Of a DNA stretch of 64,000 nucleotides, positions 44,598 to 54,244 are shown piece by piece. Location of the stretch: assembly GCF_010550245.1 (NCBI RefSeq), contig NZ_JAAGLU010000010.1, positions 62,001 to 126,000 on the forward strand. The letters run 5' to 3'. Source of the stretch: Streptomyces sp. SID12501 (lineage in GTDB: Bacteria; Actinomycetota; Actinomycetes; Streptomycetales; Streptomycetaceae). Position 1 is the stretch's first letter; each line of letters starts with the position of its first letter. The position numbers and the translations under genes are program-made. The notes below the pieces were generated by a model. That model had not been told where the DNA came from. It did not search any database and saw nothing but the letters and a program-made list of their open reading frames with translations.

Positions 44598-44987
44598 AAG
44601 CATGACGGTACTGGTCACGCCCGTTGCGGGCCTGCTGTGAGAGGGGACAAAGAACATCAATGAGTGTTGTTGTGAGGTAACCCACACGGGTGGTGCGAGT
44701 GTGCCCGTATGAGTGATTCTGAGCGATTTGCGGCTTGCCGGGCCGGCGTGCACGACGCGCAGGCCGGTTGATTGACCGCGCGACACCGTGGACTAAAGTG
44801 ACGCGAAGCGGGAGGCGAGACTCCCTGCTGGATTGATTGATCCCCCCGCGTGCGCGGCGCGTACGTACGGCTCGGCCTCCTCCCGCTCCCGGTCGGCTGA
44901 CGCCTCCGGCGCCGGCAGGCCTCCCTTTCTCCGAGCGGGCGGGGACCCGGCGGTGCGTGTCGGCCGTGCCGGACCTGAGAGGGCCCC
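44598..44987. promoter_or_regulatory. 390-bp region before rsmH with dcw promoter
   Basis: No gene. TTGACC (44772-44777), a 16-nt spacer and TAAAGT (44794-44799) make a good vegetative promoter reading into rsmH, 190 bp upstream of its TTG. The stretch between has many GC-rich inverted segments and could form a structured leader. An in-frame TGA at 44976-44978 fixes the TTG as the rsmH start. I see no mraZ. Confidence 0.6.
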
Positions 44988-45944
44988 TTGAGCAACAGTC
45001 GACATGTCCCGGTGATGCTCCAGCGGTGCCTGGACCTGTTGGCCCCCGCACTGGAGCGGCCCGGAGCGGTCGTCGTCGACTGCACCCTCGGTCTCGGCGG
45101 CCACAGCGAGGCGCTGCTCGCCCGTTTCCCCGAGGCCCGGCTCGTCGCCCTCGACCGCGACAAGGAGGCACTGCGTCTCTCCGGGGAGCGGCTCGCCCCC
45201 TTCGGTGAGCGGGCCGACCTGGTGCACGCGGTGTACGACGAACTGCCCGACGTACTCGACCGGCTGGGTCTGTCGAAGGTCGACGGTGTCCTCTTCGACC
45301 TCGGTGTCTCCTCCATGCAACTCGACGAGGCCGACCGGGGGTTCGCCTACGCCCAGGACGCGCCGCTCGACATGCGCATGGACCAGACGACCGGCATCAG
45401 CGCGGCCGAGGTCCTCAACACCTACCCGCCGGGCGAACTCGTCCGGATCCTCAGAGCGTACGGCGAGGAGAAGCAGGCCAAACGGATCGTCTCCGCGGTC
45501 GTGCGCGAGCGCGGCAAGGAGCCGTTCACCAACAGCGCCCGGCTCGTCGAACTGATCCGCGACTCGTTGCCGCAGGCCGCCAAGCGCACCGGCGGCAACC
45601 CCGCCAAGCGGACCTTCCAGGCGCTGCGCATCGAGGTCAACGGTGAACTGACCGTCCTGGAACGGGCGATCCCGGCCGCGGTGAAGGCGCTCGCCGTCGG
45701 CGGCCGGATCGCCGTCCTGGCATACCACTCGCTCGAGGACCGGCTGGTCAAGCAGGTTTTCGCGGCCGGAGCCGCCAACACCGCGCCCCCCGGCCTGCCG
45801 GTCGTGCCCGAGCGTTACCAGCCCCGGCTCAAGCTGCTCACCCGTGGTGCCGAACTTCCCACCGAGGAAGAGATCGCCGAGAACCGGCGAGCCACCCCGG
45901 CGCGACTGCGCGGGGCCCAGCGCATCAGGGAGGACGCCGAGTGA
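44988..45944 (+). CDS. rsmH: 16S rRNA (cytosine(1402)-N4)-methyltransferase
   Basis: 318-aa SAM-dependent enzyme (old name MraW) methylating N4 of C1402 in the ribosomal P site. Conserved segments: [17 protein letters not shown] at 6-22, the SAM motif [20 protein letters not shown] near 30, [10 protein letters not shown] near 55, [20 protein letters not shown] near 100 and [20 protein letters not shown] near 230. TTG start, forced by an upstream in-frame stop. It is the first gene of the dcw cluster and leads directly into ftsL. Confidence 0.96.
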   Translation: MSNSRHVPVMLQRCLDLLAPALERPGAVVVDCTLGLGGHSEALLARFPEARLVALDRDKEALRLSGERLAPFGERADLVHAVYDELPDVLDRLGLSKVDGVLFDLGVSSMQLDEADRGFAYAQDAPLDMRMDQTTGISAAEVLNTYPPGELVRILRAYGEEKQAKRIVSAVVRERGKEPFTNSARLVELIRDSLPQAAKRTGGNPAKRTFQALRIEVNGELTVLERAIPAAVKALAVGGRIAVLAYHSLEDRLVKQVFAAGAANTAPPGLPVVPERYQPRLKLLTRGAELPTEEEIAENRRATPARLRGAQRIREDAE

Positions 45945-45965
45945 GGCGTACGGAGGGAACCGCGG

Positions 45966-46049
45966 GTGAGTAGGAAACCCGGACTCGCCGCGCAGGCGAG
46001 CGGGCAGACGCGTGGGAAGACCCGACTCGCGGGGAGGGTGAATGAGTAG
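45966..46049 (+). CDS. 27-aa upstream ORF overlapping the ftsL start
   Basis: GTG-initiated ORF (MSRKPGLAAQASGQ...) with GGAGGG 8 nt upstream; its TAG stop (46047-46049) lies just inside ftsL, whose ATG is at 46042 in another frame. Its first 21 nt match the ftsL start at 18 of 21 positions, so a short duplication produced it. It may serve translational coupling to ftsL; it may also be without function. Confidence 0.45.
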   Translation: MSRKPGLAAQASGQTRGKTRLAGRVNE

Positions 46050-46623
46050 GAATCCCGAACTCAAGGGCCGGGCCGCCCGGCTCGCCCGGCTCTTCCCCAC
46101 GGGGCCGGGGCAGCCCGCCCGTGCCCCCTTTGTCCTGCTCGTCGTCTTCCTGCTGGGCGGCGGTCTCATCGGGCTCCTCGTGCTGAACTCCGCGCTCAGC
46201 GAAGGCGGGTTCCGCCTCGACGACCTCCAGAAGGACACCAAGAGCCTCACCGACGAGGAACAGGCGCTCCAGCGGGACGTGGACGCCTACGCCGCGCCCG
46301 ACGCCCTCCAGCGCCGGGCCAGGGAACTCGGCATGGTGCCCGGCGGCGACCCGGCCTTCCTCGACCCCGACGGCACCGTCAAGGGTGTCCCGGGGGCCGC
46401 GGAGCCGGCGGCGCTGCGGATCCCGGCGGTGGTACCGCCCGAGGTGAACGTCCCCGAACCGGCGCCCACGCCCACTGCCGTGCCCACTCCGACGCCGACC
46501 GTCACCCCTGAGCCGACGCCCACGCCGGCCCTCTCCGCGTCGGCGTTCCCGGAGCAGGCCCCCGCAGCCGCTCCCAGTCCCACCCCCACCCCCACCCTCC
46601 CCTCCACGATCCCCGGCAGGTGA
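46042..46623 (+). CDS. ftsL: Cell-division protein FtsL-like
   Basis: 193-aa bitopic membrane protein of the divisome, partner of FtsQ and FtsB/DivIC that activates FtsW-FtsI. A short basic cytoplasmic head (~30 residues) is followed by one transmembrane helix (APFVLLVVFLLGGGLIGLLVLN). A predicted coiled coil then follows (FRLDDLQKDTKSLTDEEQALQRDV), then RRARELGMVPGGDPAFL, typical of FtsL/DivIC. The C-terminal ~75 residues are a Pro/Thr/Ala-rich extracytoplasmic tail (PTPTPTVTPEPTPTP), longer than in most bacteria. It overlaps the ftsI start by 4 bp. Confidence 0.88.
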   Translation: MSRNPELKGRAARLARLFPTGPGQPARAPFVLLVVFLLGGGLIGLLVLNSALSEGGFRLDDLQKDTKSLTDEEQALQRDVDAYAAPDALQRRARELGMVPGGDPAFLDPDGTVKGVPGAAEPAALRIPAVVPPEVNVPEPAPTPTAVPTPTPTVTPEPTPTPALSASAFPEQAPAAAPSPTPTPTLPSTIPGR

Positions 46624-48581
46624 CGGAAGTGTCCGACAGGGAACCGCCGCGCCGTCGCGTGCCCGCCCCGGCCAGGTCCGGCCGCCCCGGCGCCGCCCGG
46701 CGTCCGGGCCCCGGCGCCCGCCCCGCCCGCCGCCCCACCCCCCGCCGCCCCGCCGGACCCAAGGTCATCCGGCTCGGCAGCCCCCGGCCCCGGCTGCGCA
46801 TGATCAGCCTCGCGCTGGCCCTGGTGATGATCGCCTTCGTCGTACGGCTGCTCCAGGTACAGGCCGTCGACGCGAGCGAGTACGCCGCCAAGGCCGAGCA
46901 GAACCGGTACGTCGGCCGCACCCTGGCCGCCGAACGCGGCGACATCACCGACCGCGACGGCGTCGAACTGGCGACCAGCGTGGACGCGTACGACATCACC
47001 GCCGACCCGTCGATGTTCACGCCGGAGAGCACGAAACTGGGCGACGCCCCCGAGCAGGCCGCCGCTCTCCTCGCGCCGATCCTCGGGCAGGACGCGGACG
47101 GCATCGCCGAGAAGCTGAAGACGCCGGACACGCGCTACACGCTGCTCGCGCACCGTCAGACCCCCCAGGTGTGGACGCAGATCAAGGACCTGAAGTCCAC
47201 TCTGGCCGCCAAGTCCGGAACCGACCCGGACACCGTCAACGTCCTCGCCGGTGTGCTGGCCGTGCCTGCGAGCAAGCGCGTCTATCCGAACGGCGGACTC
47301 GCCGCCGGACTGCTGGGCTGGGTCAGCGCCGACGGCAAGGGCGGCGGCGGCCTCGAACAGCAGCTGAACGACGAACTGGCCGGACAGGACGGCGAGATCC
47401 GGTACGCACAGTCAGGAGGACGGCAGGTGCCCACCGCCGACTCCACCGAGACGCCCGCGGTGCCCGGTTCCGACGTCGAACTGACCATCGACCGCGACAT
47501 CCAGTGGGCCGCGCAGAACGCCATCACCGAGCAGGTCAAGAAGTCGAAGGCGGACCGCGGGTACGTGATAGTGCAGGACACCCGGACCGGTCAGATCCTG
47601 GCCATGGCCAACTCGCCCGGCTTCGACCCCAACGACCTCACCAAAGCGAACCCGGACGCGCTGGGCAACGCGTCCCTCCAGGACGCCTACGAGCCCGGCT
47701 CCACCGCCAAGGTCATGGCGATGGCCGCCGTACTGGAGGAGAACGTCGCCACACCCGCGACGCATGTCGTCGTGCCCAACCGGCTGCACCGGGGCGACCG
47801 GCTCTTCAAGGACGACATCGACCACCCGACCTGGTACCTCACCCTCAACGGCGTGCTCGCCAAGTCCAGCAACATCGGCACCATCCTCGCCACCGGCCAA
47901 CTCGGCAGGACACAGGCGCAGTCCAACCGGGTCCTCTACTCCTACCTGCGCAAGTTCGGCCTCGGCAGCTACACCGGGCTCGACTTCCCCGGCGAGACCA
48001 AGGGCATCCTCGCGCCGCCCGACCAGTGGTCCACCTCCCAGCAGTTCACGATCCCCTTCGGGCAGGGCGTGTCCCTCAACGCGCTGCAGGCGGCCTCCGT
48101 CTACTCGACGATCGCCAACGGCGGCGTCCGCGTGGAGCCCACCGTGATCCGGGGCACCAAGGGCGCCGACGGCCGGTTCACCCCCGTCGCCGAGCCGAAG
48201 AAGACCCGGGTCGTGAGCGAGAAGACGGCGAAGACCCTCGCCAAGATGCTGGAGTCCGTCGTGGACGACGAGGAGGGCACCGGCGCCAAGGCGCGCATTC
48301 CCGGCTACCGGGTGGCGGGCAAGACGGGCACGGCCAACCGCGTGGATCCGGCCACCGGCCGCTACCACGGCTACACGTCGTCGTTCGCCGGGTTCGCGCC
48401 CGCCGACAGCCCCCGCATCACCGTCTACTGCGCCATCCAGAACGCCACCAAGGGCAGTTACTTCGGAGGTCAGATCTGTGGCCCCATCTACAAGGAGGTC
48501 ATGGAGTTCGCCCTGAAGACCCTTCAGGTGCCGCCCACCGGGGCCAAGGCCGCGAATCTCCCCGTGTCCTTCACGCCCTGA
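46620..48581 (+). CDS. ftsI: Septal penicillin-binding protein FtsI (PBP3-like transpeptidase)
   Basis: 653-aa class B PBP that crosslinks septal peptidoglycan. A Pro/Arg-rich cytoplasmic head precedes one transmembrane helix (MISLALALVMIAFVVRLLQV) near 62. Then comes the dimerisation domain (ERGDITDRDGVELA), and the transpeptidase with active-site Ser in EPGSTAKVMAM near 360, SXN in KSSNIGTIL near 420 and KTG in VAGKTGTANR near 565. The GTG start overlaps the ftsL stop by 4 bp. A GTG at 46629 is an alternative start. Confidence 0.95.
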   Translation: MTEVSDREPPRRRVPAPARSGRPGAARRPGPGARPARRPTPRRPAGPKVIRLGSPRPRLRMISLALALVMIAFVVRLLQVQAVDASEYAAKAEQNRYVGRTLAAERGDITDRDGVELATSVDAYDITADPSMFTPESTKLGDAPEQAAALLAPILGQDADGIAEKLKTPDTRYTLLAHRQTPQVWTQIKDLKSTLAAKSGTDPDTVNVLAGVLAVPASKRVYPNGGLAAGLLGWVSADGKGGGGLEQQLNDELAGQDGEIRYAQSGGRQVPTADSTETPAVPGSDVELTIDRDIQWAAQNAITEQVKKSKADRGYVIVQDTRTGQILAMANSPGFDPNDLTKANPDALGNASLQDAYEPGSTAKVMAMAAVLEENVATPATHVVVPNRLHRGDRLFKDDIDHPTWYLTLNGVLAKSSNIGTILATGQLGRTQAQSNRVLYSYLRKFGLGSYTGLDFPGETKGILAPPDQWSTSQQFTIPFGQGVSLNALQAASVYSTIANGGVRVEPTVIRGTKGADGRFTPVAEPKKTRVVSEKTAKTLAKMLESVVDDEEGTGAKARIPGYRVAGKTGTANRVDPATGRYHGYTSSFAGFAPADSPRITVYCAIQNATKGSYFGGQICGPIYKEVMEFALKTLQVPPTGAKAANLPVSFTP

Positions 48582-48611
48582 CCAGCACGGAAACCAGCCA
48601 GGAAACAGCTC

Positions 48612-50312
48612 GTGAACACGATCTCTCCCGACTCTCCCGACCCGGGGCCCGACCCGGGGCACAACACCCCGGCGCACGCCCCGGCCGCGCCCTCACTTCG
48701 CTCGTCCGGGGGTGCGCCCGGTACGCTCACCGCCGTGCCACACCCTGATCAGTACCAAACCACCCAGAAGGGCGTTCCTGTGACATATCCGGGACCGCCA
48801 AGGCCGGTGCACGTCTCCGCCACACCCCTCGCGGAACTGGTCGGCCAACTGGGTGCCCCACAGCCCCCGGCCGCACAGGACGTGATCGTCGCGGTCACGG
48901 GCATCACCCACGACTCGCGCGCCGTCCGCCCCGGCGACCTGTACGCCGCCCTCCCGGGGGCCCGGCTGCACGGCGCCGACTTCGTGACCCAGGCCGCCGG
49001 CCTCGGCGCCGCCGCCGTGCTGACCGACCCGACCGGCGCCGAACGCGCCGCCGCCACCGGGCTTCCGGTGCTGGTGGCCGACGACCCGCGCGCGCGGATG
49101 GGCGAACTGGCGGCCACGATCTACGGCCGTCCGGGGCGCGACCTGCTCCAGATCGGGATCACCGGCACCTCCGGCAAGACCACCACCGCGTACCTCGTCG
49201 AGGGCGGCCTCCGGACGGAGCGGGCCACCGGGCTGATCGGCACGGTCGAGACGCGCATCGGCGACGAGCGCATCAAGTCCGAACGCACCACACCCGAGGC
49301 CACCGACCTCCAGGCCCTGTTCGCGGTGATGCGCGAGCGCGGGGTCGAGGCGGTCGCCATGGAGGTCTCCAGCCACGCGCTGGTCCTCGGCCGGGTCGAC
49401 GGCTGCGTCTTCGACATCGCCGTCTTCAACAACCTCAGCCCGGAACACATGGAGTTCCACTCCGGCATGGAGGACTACTTCCAGGCCAAGGCGCGGCTGT
49501 TCACTCCCGAACGCAGCAAGCTCGGGGTCGTCAACCACGACGACGCCTACGGCCGACGGCTCGCCCGGGAGGCCACCGTCCCGGTCGTCACCTTCTCCGC
49601 CGAGGGCCACCCGGACGCCGACTGGCGCGCCGAGGACGTCCAGGTCGGCCCGATGGACTCGACGTTCACCGCGGTCGGCCCCAAGGACCAGCGGATCAGC
49701 GCGAGATCGCCGCTCGCGGGCACCTTCAACGTCGCCAACACCCTCGCCGCGATCGTCGCCCTCGCCGAGGCCGGGTTCGACCCGCAGGCCGCCGCCGACG
49801 GTATCGCCGCCGTACCGGGGGTGCCGGGGCGCCTGGAGCGGGTGGACGTCGGCCAGCCGTATCTCGCGGTCGTCGACTACGCGCACAAGACGGACGCCGT
49901 CGAATCGGTGCTGCACGCGCTGCGCAAGGTCACCGAGGGCAGCCTGCACGTGGTGCTCGGCTGCGGCGGGGACCGGGACAGGACCAAGCGCGCCCCCATG
50001 GGCGCCGCCGTGGCCCGGCTCGCCGACACCGCCGTACTGACCTCCGACAACCCCCGCTCCGAGGACCCCCTCGCGATCCTCGCGGCCATGGTCGAGGGCG
50101 CGGCCTCCGTGCCGGCCCACGAGCGGGGCGAGGTCCAGGTGTTCGAGGACCGGGCCGCGGCCATCACCGCCGCCGTGGCCCGCGCGCGGCCCGGGGACAC
50201 CGTGCTGGTCGCGGGCAAGGGCCACGAGCAGGGCCAGGACATCGCCGGGGTGGTCCGTCCGTTCGACGACCGCCAGGTGCTTCGCGAAGCTATCCAGAAG
50301 ACCCAGGGATGA
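48612..50312 (+). CDS. murE: UDP-N-acetylmuramoyl-tripeptide synthetase MurE
   Basis: 566-aa Mur ligase adding the third stem residue. ATP P-loop GITGTSGKTTTAYLVEGGLR near 182, MEVSSHALVLGRVDG near 252, and DNPR in LTSDNPRSEDPL near 480, the motif linked to diaminopimelate (not lysine) selection. Actinobacteria such as Streptomyces use LL-DAP, so the product is UDP-MurNAc-Ala-Glu-DAP. The first ~57 residues are low-complexity, and the true start may be GTG 48735 or 48780. A TACGCT box ends 7 nt before 48735, which fits an internal leaderless start. Confidence 0.94.
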   Translation: MNTISPDSPDPGPDPGHNTPAHAPAAPSLRSSGGAPGTLTAVPHPDQYQTTQKGVPVTYPGPPRPVHVSATPLAELVGQLGAPQPPAAQDVIVAVTGITHDSRAVRPGDLYAALPGARLHGADFVTQAAGLGAAAVLTDPTGAERAAATGLPVLVADDPRARMGELAATIYGRPGRDLLQIGITGTSGKTTTAYLVEGGLRTERATGLIGTVETRIGDERIKSERTTPEATDLQALFAVMRERGVEAVAMEVSSHALVLGRVDGCVFDIAVFNNLSPEHMEFHSGMEDYFQAKARLFTPERSKLGVVNHDDAYGRRLAREATVPVVTFSAEGHPDADWRAEDVQVGPMDSTFTAVGPKDQRISARSPLAGTFNVANTLAAIVALAEAGFDPQAAADGIAAVPGVPGRLERVDVGQPYLAVVDYAHKTDAVESVLHALRKVTEGSLHVVLGCGGDRDRTKRAPMGAAVARLADTAVLTSDNPRSEDPLAILAAMVEGAASVPAHERGEVQVFEDRAAAITAAVARARPGDTVLVAGKGHEQGQDIAGVVRPFDDRQVLREAIQKTQG

Positions 50313-50316
50313 ACTT

Positions 50317-51732
50317 GTGATCGCCCTCTCTCTCGCCGAGATCGCTGAAGTCGTCGGCGGGCAGACGTACGACATACCGGATCCGTCGGTGCAGGTCACC
50401 GGACGGGTCGTCAGGGACTCCCGTGAGGTGGAGCCCGGCAGCCTCTTCGTCGCCTTCGCCGGCGAGCACGTCGACGGGCACGACTTCGCGGCCGCGGTCG
50501 TCGAGGCGGGCGCGGTCGCCGTACTGGCCTCCCGGCCGGTCGGTGTGCCCGCGGTCGTCGTGGACGACGTACAGCGGGCGCTGGGCGCCCTCGCGCGGCA
50601 CGTGGTCCAGAAGCTCGGCGCGACCCTCGTGGCCCTCACCGGCTCCGCGGGCAAGACCAGCACCAAGGACCTGATCGCCCAGGTGCTCCGGCACAAGGCA
50701 CCGACGGTCTTCACACCCGGCTCGCTCAACAACGAGATCGGCCTGCCGCTGACCGCGCTGAGCGCCACCGAGGAGACCAGGTTCCTGGTCCTGGAGATGG
50801 GCGCCCGCGGAATCGGTCACATCCGCTATCTGACGGAACTGACGCCCCCGCAGATCGGCCTCGTCATCAACGTCGGCACCGCCCACATCGGCGAGTTCGG
50901 CGGGCGCGAGCAGATCGCACAGGCGAAGGGCGAACTCGTCGAGGCGCTGCCCTCCGAGGCCGACGGCGGCGCCGCGATCCTCAACGCCGACGATCCCCTC
51001 GTACGGGCCATGGCGACTCGAACAAAGGCGAAGGTGATCTTCTTCGGCGAGTCCGGCGAAGCGGACGTACGCGCCGAGAACGTACGACTCACGGACAGGG
51101 GACAGCCTGCCTTCAGGCTCCACACACCCTCCGGTGCAAGCGACGTGACCATGCGCCTGTACGGTGAGCATCACGTGTCGAACGCGCTCGCCGCCGCCGC
51201 CGTCGCCCATGAGCTGGGCATGTCCGCAGACGAGATCGCCACCGCGCTCTCCGAGGCGGGCTCCCTCTCCCGCTGGCGGATGGAGGTCACCGAGCGCCCG
51301 GACGGCGTGACGATCGTCAACGACGCCTACAACGCGAACCCCGAGTCCATGCGAGCGGCTTTGCGCGCGCTCGCGGCCATGGGCAGGGGGCGTCGTACGT
51401 GGGCGGTGCTCGGCAAGATGGCCGAGCTCGGGGACGAGGCGCTCGCCGAGCACGACGCGGTCGGACGGCTCGCCGTCCGGCTCAATGTCGGCAAGCTCGT
51501 CGCGGTCGGGGGCAGGGAAGCGTCCTGGCTCCAACTGGGCGCATATAACGAGGGTTCGTGGGGTGAGGAGTCGGTGCACGTGTCCGACGCACAGGCGGCT
51601 GTCGACCTGTTGCGCAGCGAGCTGCGCCCGGGGGATGTCGTGCTCGTGAAGGCGTCCCGGTCGGTCGGGCTCGAACGGGTGGCGCAGGCGCTGCTCCCCG
51701 GTGCTGCCGAGGGTGAGGTTTCCGCCCGATGA
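50317..51732 (+). CDS. murF: UDP-MurNAc-pentapeptide synthetase (D-Ala-D-Ala adding) MurF
   Basis: 471-aa Mur ligase that completes the pentapeptide. P-loop VALTGSAGKTSTKDLIAQVL near 107, LNNEIGLPLTAL near 140, EMGARGIGHIRYL near 160, NVGTAHIGEFG near 188 and the C-terminal ligase segment NDAYNANPESMRAALRAL near 332 are characteristic. The stop overlaps the mraY start by 4 bp. GTG start 4 bp after the murE stop. Confidence 0.96.
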   Translation: MIALSLAEIAEVVGGQTYDIPDPSVQVTGRVVRDSREVEPGSLFVAFAGEHVDGHDFAAAVVEAGAVAVLASRPVGVPAVVVDDVQRALGALARHVVQKLGATLVALTGSAGKTSTKDLIAQVLRHKAPTVFTPGSLNNEIGLPLTALSATEETRFLVLEMGARGIGHIRYLTELTPPQIGLVINVGTAHIGEFGGREQIAQAKGELVEALPSEADGGAAILNADDPLVRAMATRTKAKVIFFGESGEADVRAENVRLTDRGQPAFRLHTPSGASDVTMRLYGEHHVSNALAAAAVAHELGMSADEIATALSEAGSLSRWRMEVTERPDGVTIVNDAYNANPESMRAALRALAAMGRGRRTWAVLGKMAELGDEALAEHDAVGRLAVRLNVGKLVAVGGREASWLQLGAYNEGSWGEESVHVSDAQAAVDLLRSELRPGDVVLVKASRSVGLERVAQALLPGAAEGEVSAR

Positions 51733-52802
51733 TGAACCAGATCCTGTTCTCGGGCGTCATCGGAATGTTCCTGACGCTGGTAGGCACCCCGCTGCTGATC
51801 AAGCTGCTGGCACGGAAGGGTTACGGCCAGTACATCCGTGACGACGGCCCGCGCGAGCACCACGCCAAGCGCGGTACGCCGACGATGGGCGGTATCGCCT
51901 TCATCCTGGCGACGTTCGCCGCGTACTTCCTGTCCAAGGTGATCACCGGCAAGCCGCCGACCTTCTCCGGGCTGCTGGTGCTCGGCCTGATGGGCGGCAT
52001 GGGCCTGGTCGGCTTCCTGGACGACTACATCAAGATCGTCAAGCGGCGCTCGCTCGGTCTGCGGGCCAAGGCGAAGATGGCCGGCCAGCTGACCGTCGGT
52101 ATCGCCTTCGCGGTGCTCTCGCTCCAGTTCGCGGACGACCGCAACAACACGCCGGCCTCCACGAAGCTCTCCTTCGTGCAGGACTTCGGCTGGACGATCG
52201 GCCCGGTGCTGTTCGTCGTCTGGGCGCTGTTCATGATCCTGGCGATGTCGAACGGCGTGAACCTGACGGACGGTCTGGACGGCCTCGCCACCGGCGCCTC
52301 CGTCCTCGTCTTCGGCGCGTACACGTTCATCGGCGTCTGGCAGTTCCAGGAGTCCTGCGCCAACGCGATCACCCTGACCAACCCGTCCGCCTGTTACGAG
52401 GTACGAGATCCACTCGACCTCGCCGTCGTCTCCTCGGCGCTGATGGGCGCCTGCCTCGGCTTCCTGTGGTGGAACACGTCACCCGCCAAGATCTTCATGG
52501 GCGACACCGGTTCCCTGGCCCTCGGCGGCGCGCTCGCCGGCCTCGCGATCTGCTCCCGTACGGAAATCCTGCTGGCGCTCCTCGGCGGCCTGTTCGTGCT
52601 GATCACCATGTCGGTGGTCATCCAGGTCGGCTCCTTCAAGACGACCGGCAAGCGTGTGTTCCGCATGGCGCCGCTCCAGCACCACTTCGAACTCAAGGGG
52701 TGGTCCGAAGTCCTTGTCGTGGTCCGCTTCTGGATCATCCAGGGCATCTGCGTGATCGTCGGACTGGGCATCTTCTACGCGGGATGGGCGGCCGACAAGT
52801 GA
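51729..52802 (+). CDS. mraY: Phospho-MurNAc-pentapeptide translocase MraY
   Basis: 357-aa polytopic enzyme that transfers phospho-MurNAc-pentapeptide to undecaprenyl phosphate, making lipid I. Ten or so transmembrane segments; conserved cytoplasmic motifs DDGPREHHAKRGTPTMGG near 38, VGFLDDYIKI near 98, MSNGVNLTDGLDGLATG near 172, PAKIFMGDTGSLALGG near 255 and LQHHFELKGWSE near 315. Start overlaps murF; the stop overlaps the murD GTG by 4 bp. Confidence 0.97.
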   Translation: MMNQILFSGVIGMFLTLVGTPLLIKLLARKGYGQYIRDDGPREHHAKRGTPTMGGIAFILATFAAYFLSKVITGKPPTFSGLLVLGLMGGMGLVGFLDDYIKIVKRRSLGLRAKAKMAGQLTVGIAFAVLSLQFADDRNNTPASTKLSFVQDFGWTIGPVLFVVWALFMILAMSNGVNLTDGLDGLATGASVLVFGAYTFIGVWQFQESCANAITLTNPSACYEVRDPLDLAVVSSALMGACLGFLWWNTSPAKIFMGDTGSLALGGALAGLAICSRTEILLALLGGLFVLITMSVVIQVGSFKTTGKRVFRMAPLQHHFELKGWSEVLVVVRFWIIQGICVIVGLGIFYAGWAADK

Positions 52803-54244
52803 CGTCCGGTCAGGGCGGCGACTGGAAGGGCACGCACGTCACCGTCGCGGGCCTCGGCGTGAGCGGCATCAGCGCCGCCCGCGCCCTGGCCGCCCTCGGC
52901 GCGTCGGTCACCGTCGTGGACGGCGGGGACTCCGAGGCCCACCGGGAACGCGCGGCTGCCCTGGAGGCCCTGGAGGGCATCGAGGTACGCCTCGGGGACG
53001 CGTCGACGCTGCCCGAGGGGACCGGACTCGTCGTCACCTCGCCCGGCTGGAAGCCGAGTTCACCGCTCTTCGCGGCGGCGGCCGAGGCGGGCGTGGACGT
53101 GGTCGGCGACGTCGAGATCGCCTGGCGCCTGCGCGGCCGCGACGGTCGGGAACCAGCCCCCTGGCTGGCGATCACCGGCACCAACGGCAAGACGACCACC
53201 ACCCAGATGCTCGCCTCGATCCTGCGCGCGGCAGGCCTGCGTACGGCCGCCGTCGGCAACATCGGCACGCCGATCATCGACGTGGTCCTCGGCGAGGACA
53301 CCTACGACGTCCTCGCCGTCGAACTCTCCAGCTACCAGCTCCACTGGGCGCCCTCCCTGCGCGTCCACTCCGCCGCCGTCCTCAACCTCGCCCCCGACCA
53401 CCTCGACTGGCACGGCTCCATGGAGGCGTACGCCGCCGACAAGGGCCGTGTCTACGAGGGCAATCGGGTCGCCTGTGTCTACAACGTGGATGCCACCGAC
53501 AAACCATCCACGGAGGACCTGGTGCGCGGGGCGGACGTCGAGGAGGGCTGCCGGGCCGTCGGGTTCACGCTCGGCGCGCCCGGACCGTCCCAACTCGGCG
53601 TCGTGGACGGCATCCTGGTCGACCGCGCGTTCGTCGAGAACCGGCAGCGGAACGCCCAGGAACTGGCCGAGGTCGCGGATGTCAACCCGCCGGCCCCGCA
53701 CAACATCGCCAACGCCCTTGCCGCGGCTGCCCTCGCACGCGCCTACGGGGTGCCCGCGAAGGCGGTCCGCGACGGCCTCAGGGCCTTCACCCCGGACGCG
53801 CACCGCATCGCGCACGTGGCCGACGTGGACGGGGTCGCCTACGTCGACGACTCCAAGGCGACCAACACCCACGCGGCCGAGGCATCCTTGGCGGCGTACG
53901 GGTCGATCGTGTGGATCGCCGGCGGGCTCGCCAAGGGCGCGACCTTCGACGAACTGGTCGCCAAGTCGGCAAAACGACTTCGCGGGGTGGTGCTGATCGG
54001 CGCCGACCGGGCGCAGATCGGCGAAGCCCTGGCGCGACACGCCCCGGAAGTACCCGTCGTCGACCTCGACCGGACAGACACTGGGGCGATGCTCGCGGCT
54101 GTTCAGGAGGCCCGGCGGCTGGCCGAGGCGGGCGACACGGTGCTGCTGGCACCGGCCTGCGCCTCCATGGACATGTTCGCCAACTACAACAAGCGCGGTG
54201 ACGCGTTCGCGCAGGCCGTTCGCGAACTCGCTGCGGGGACCTGA
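52799..54244 (+). CDS. murD: UDP-N-acetylmuramoylalanine--D-glutamate ligase MurD
   Basis: 481-aa Mur ligase adding D-Glu. It begins VTSGQGGDWKGTHVTVAGLG with a Rossmann-type UDP-binding N-domain. The P-loop ITGTNGKTTTTQMLASIL is near 125, VAVELSSYQLHW near 172, and LNLAPDHLDWHGSMEAYA near 195; the C-domain carries YVDDSKATNTHAA near 345. GTG start overlaps the mraY stop (GTGA). Confidence 0.96.
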   Translation: MTSGQGGDWKGTHVTVAGLGVSGISAARALAALGASVTVVDGGDSEAHRERAAALEALEGIEVRLGDASTLPEGTGLVVTSPGWKPSSPLFAAAAEAGVDVVGDVEIAWRLRGRDGREPAPWLAITGTNGKTTTTQMLASILRAAGLRTAAVGNIGTPIIDVVLGEDTYDVLAVELSSYQLHWAPSLRVHSAAVLNLAPDHLDWHGSMEAYAADKGRVYEGNRVACVYNVDATDKPSTEDLVRGADVEEGCRAVGFTLGAPGPSQLGVVDGILVDRAFVENRQRNAQELAEVADVNPPAPHNIANALAAAALARAYGVPAKAVRDGLRAFTPDAHRIAHVADVDGVAYVDDSKATNTHAAEASLAAYGSIVWIAGGLAKGATFDELVAKSAKRLRGVVLIGADRAQIGEALARHAPEVPVVDLDRTDTGAMLAAVQEARRLAEAGDTVLLAPACASMDMFANYNKRGDAFAQAVRELAAGT

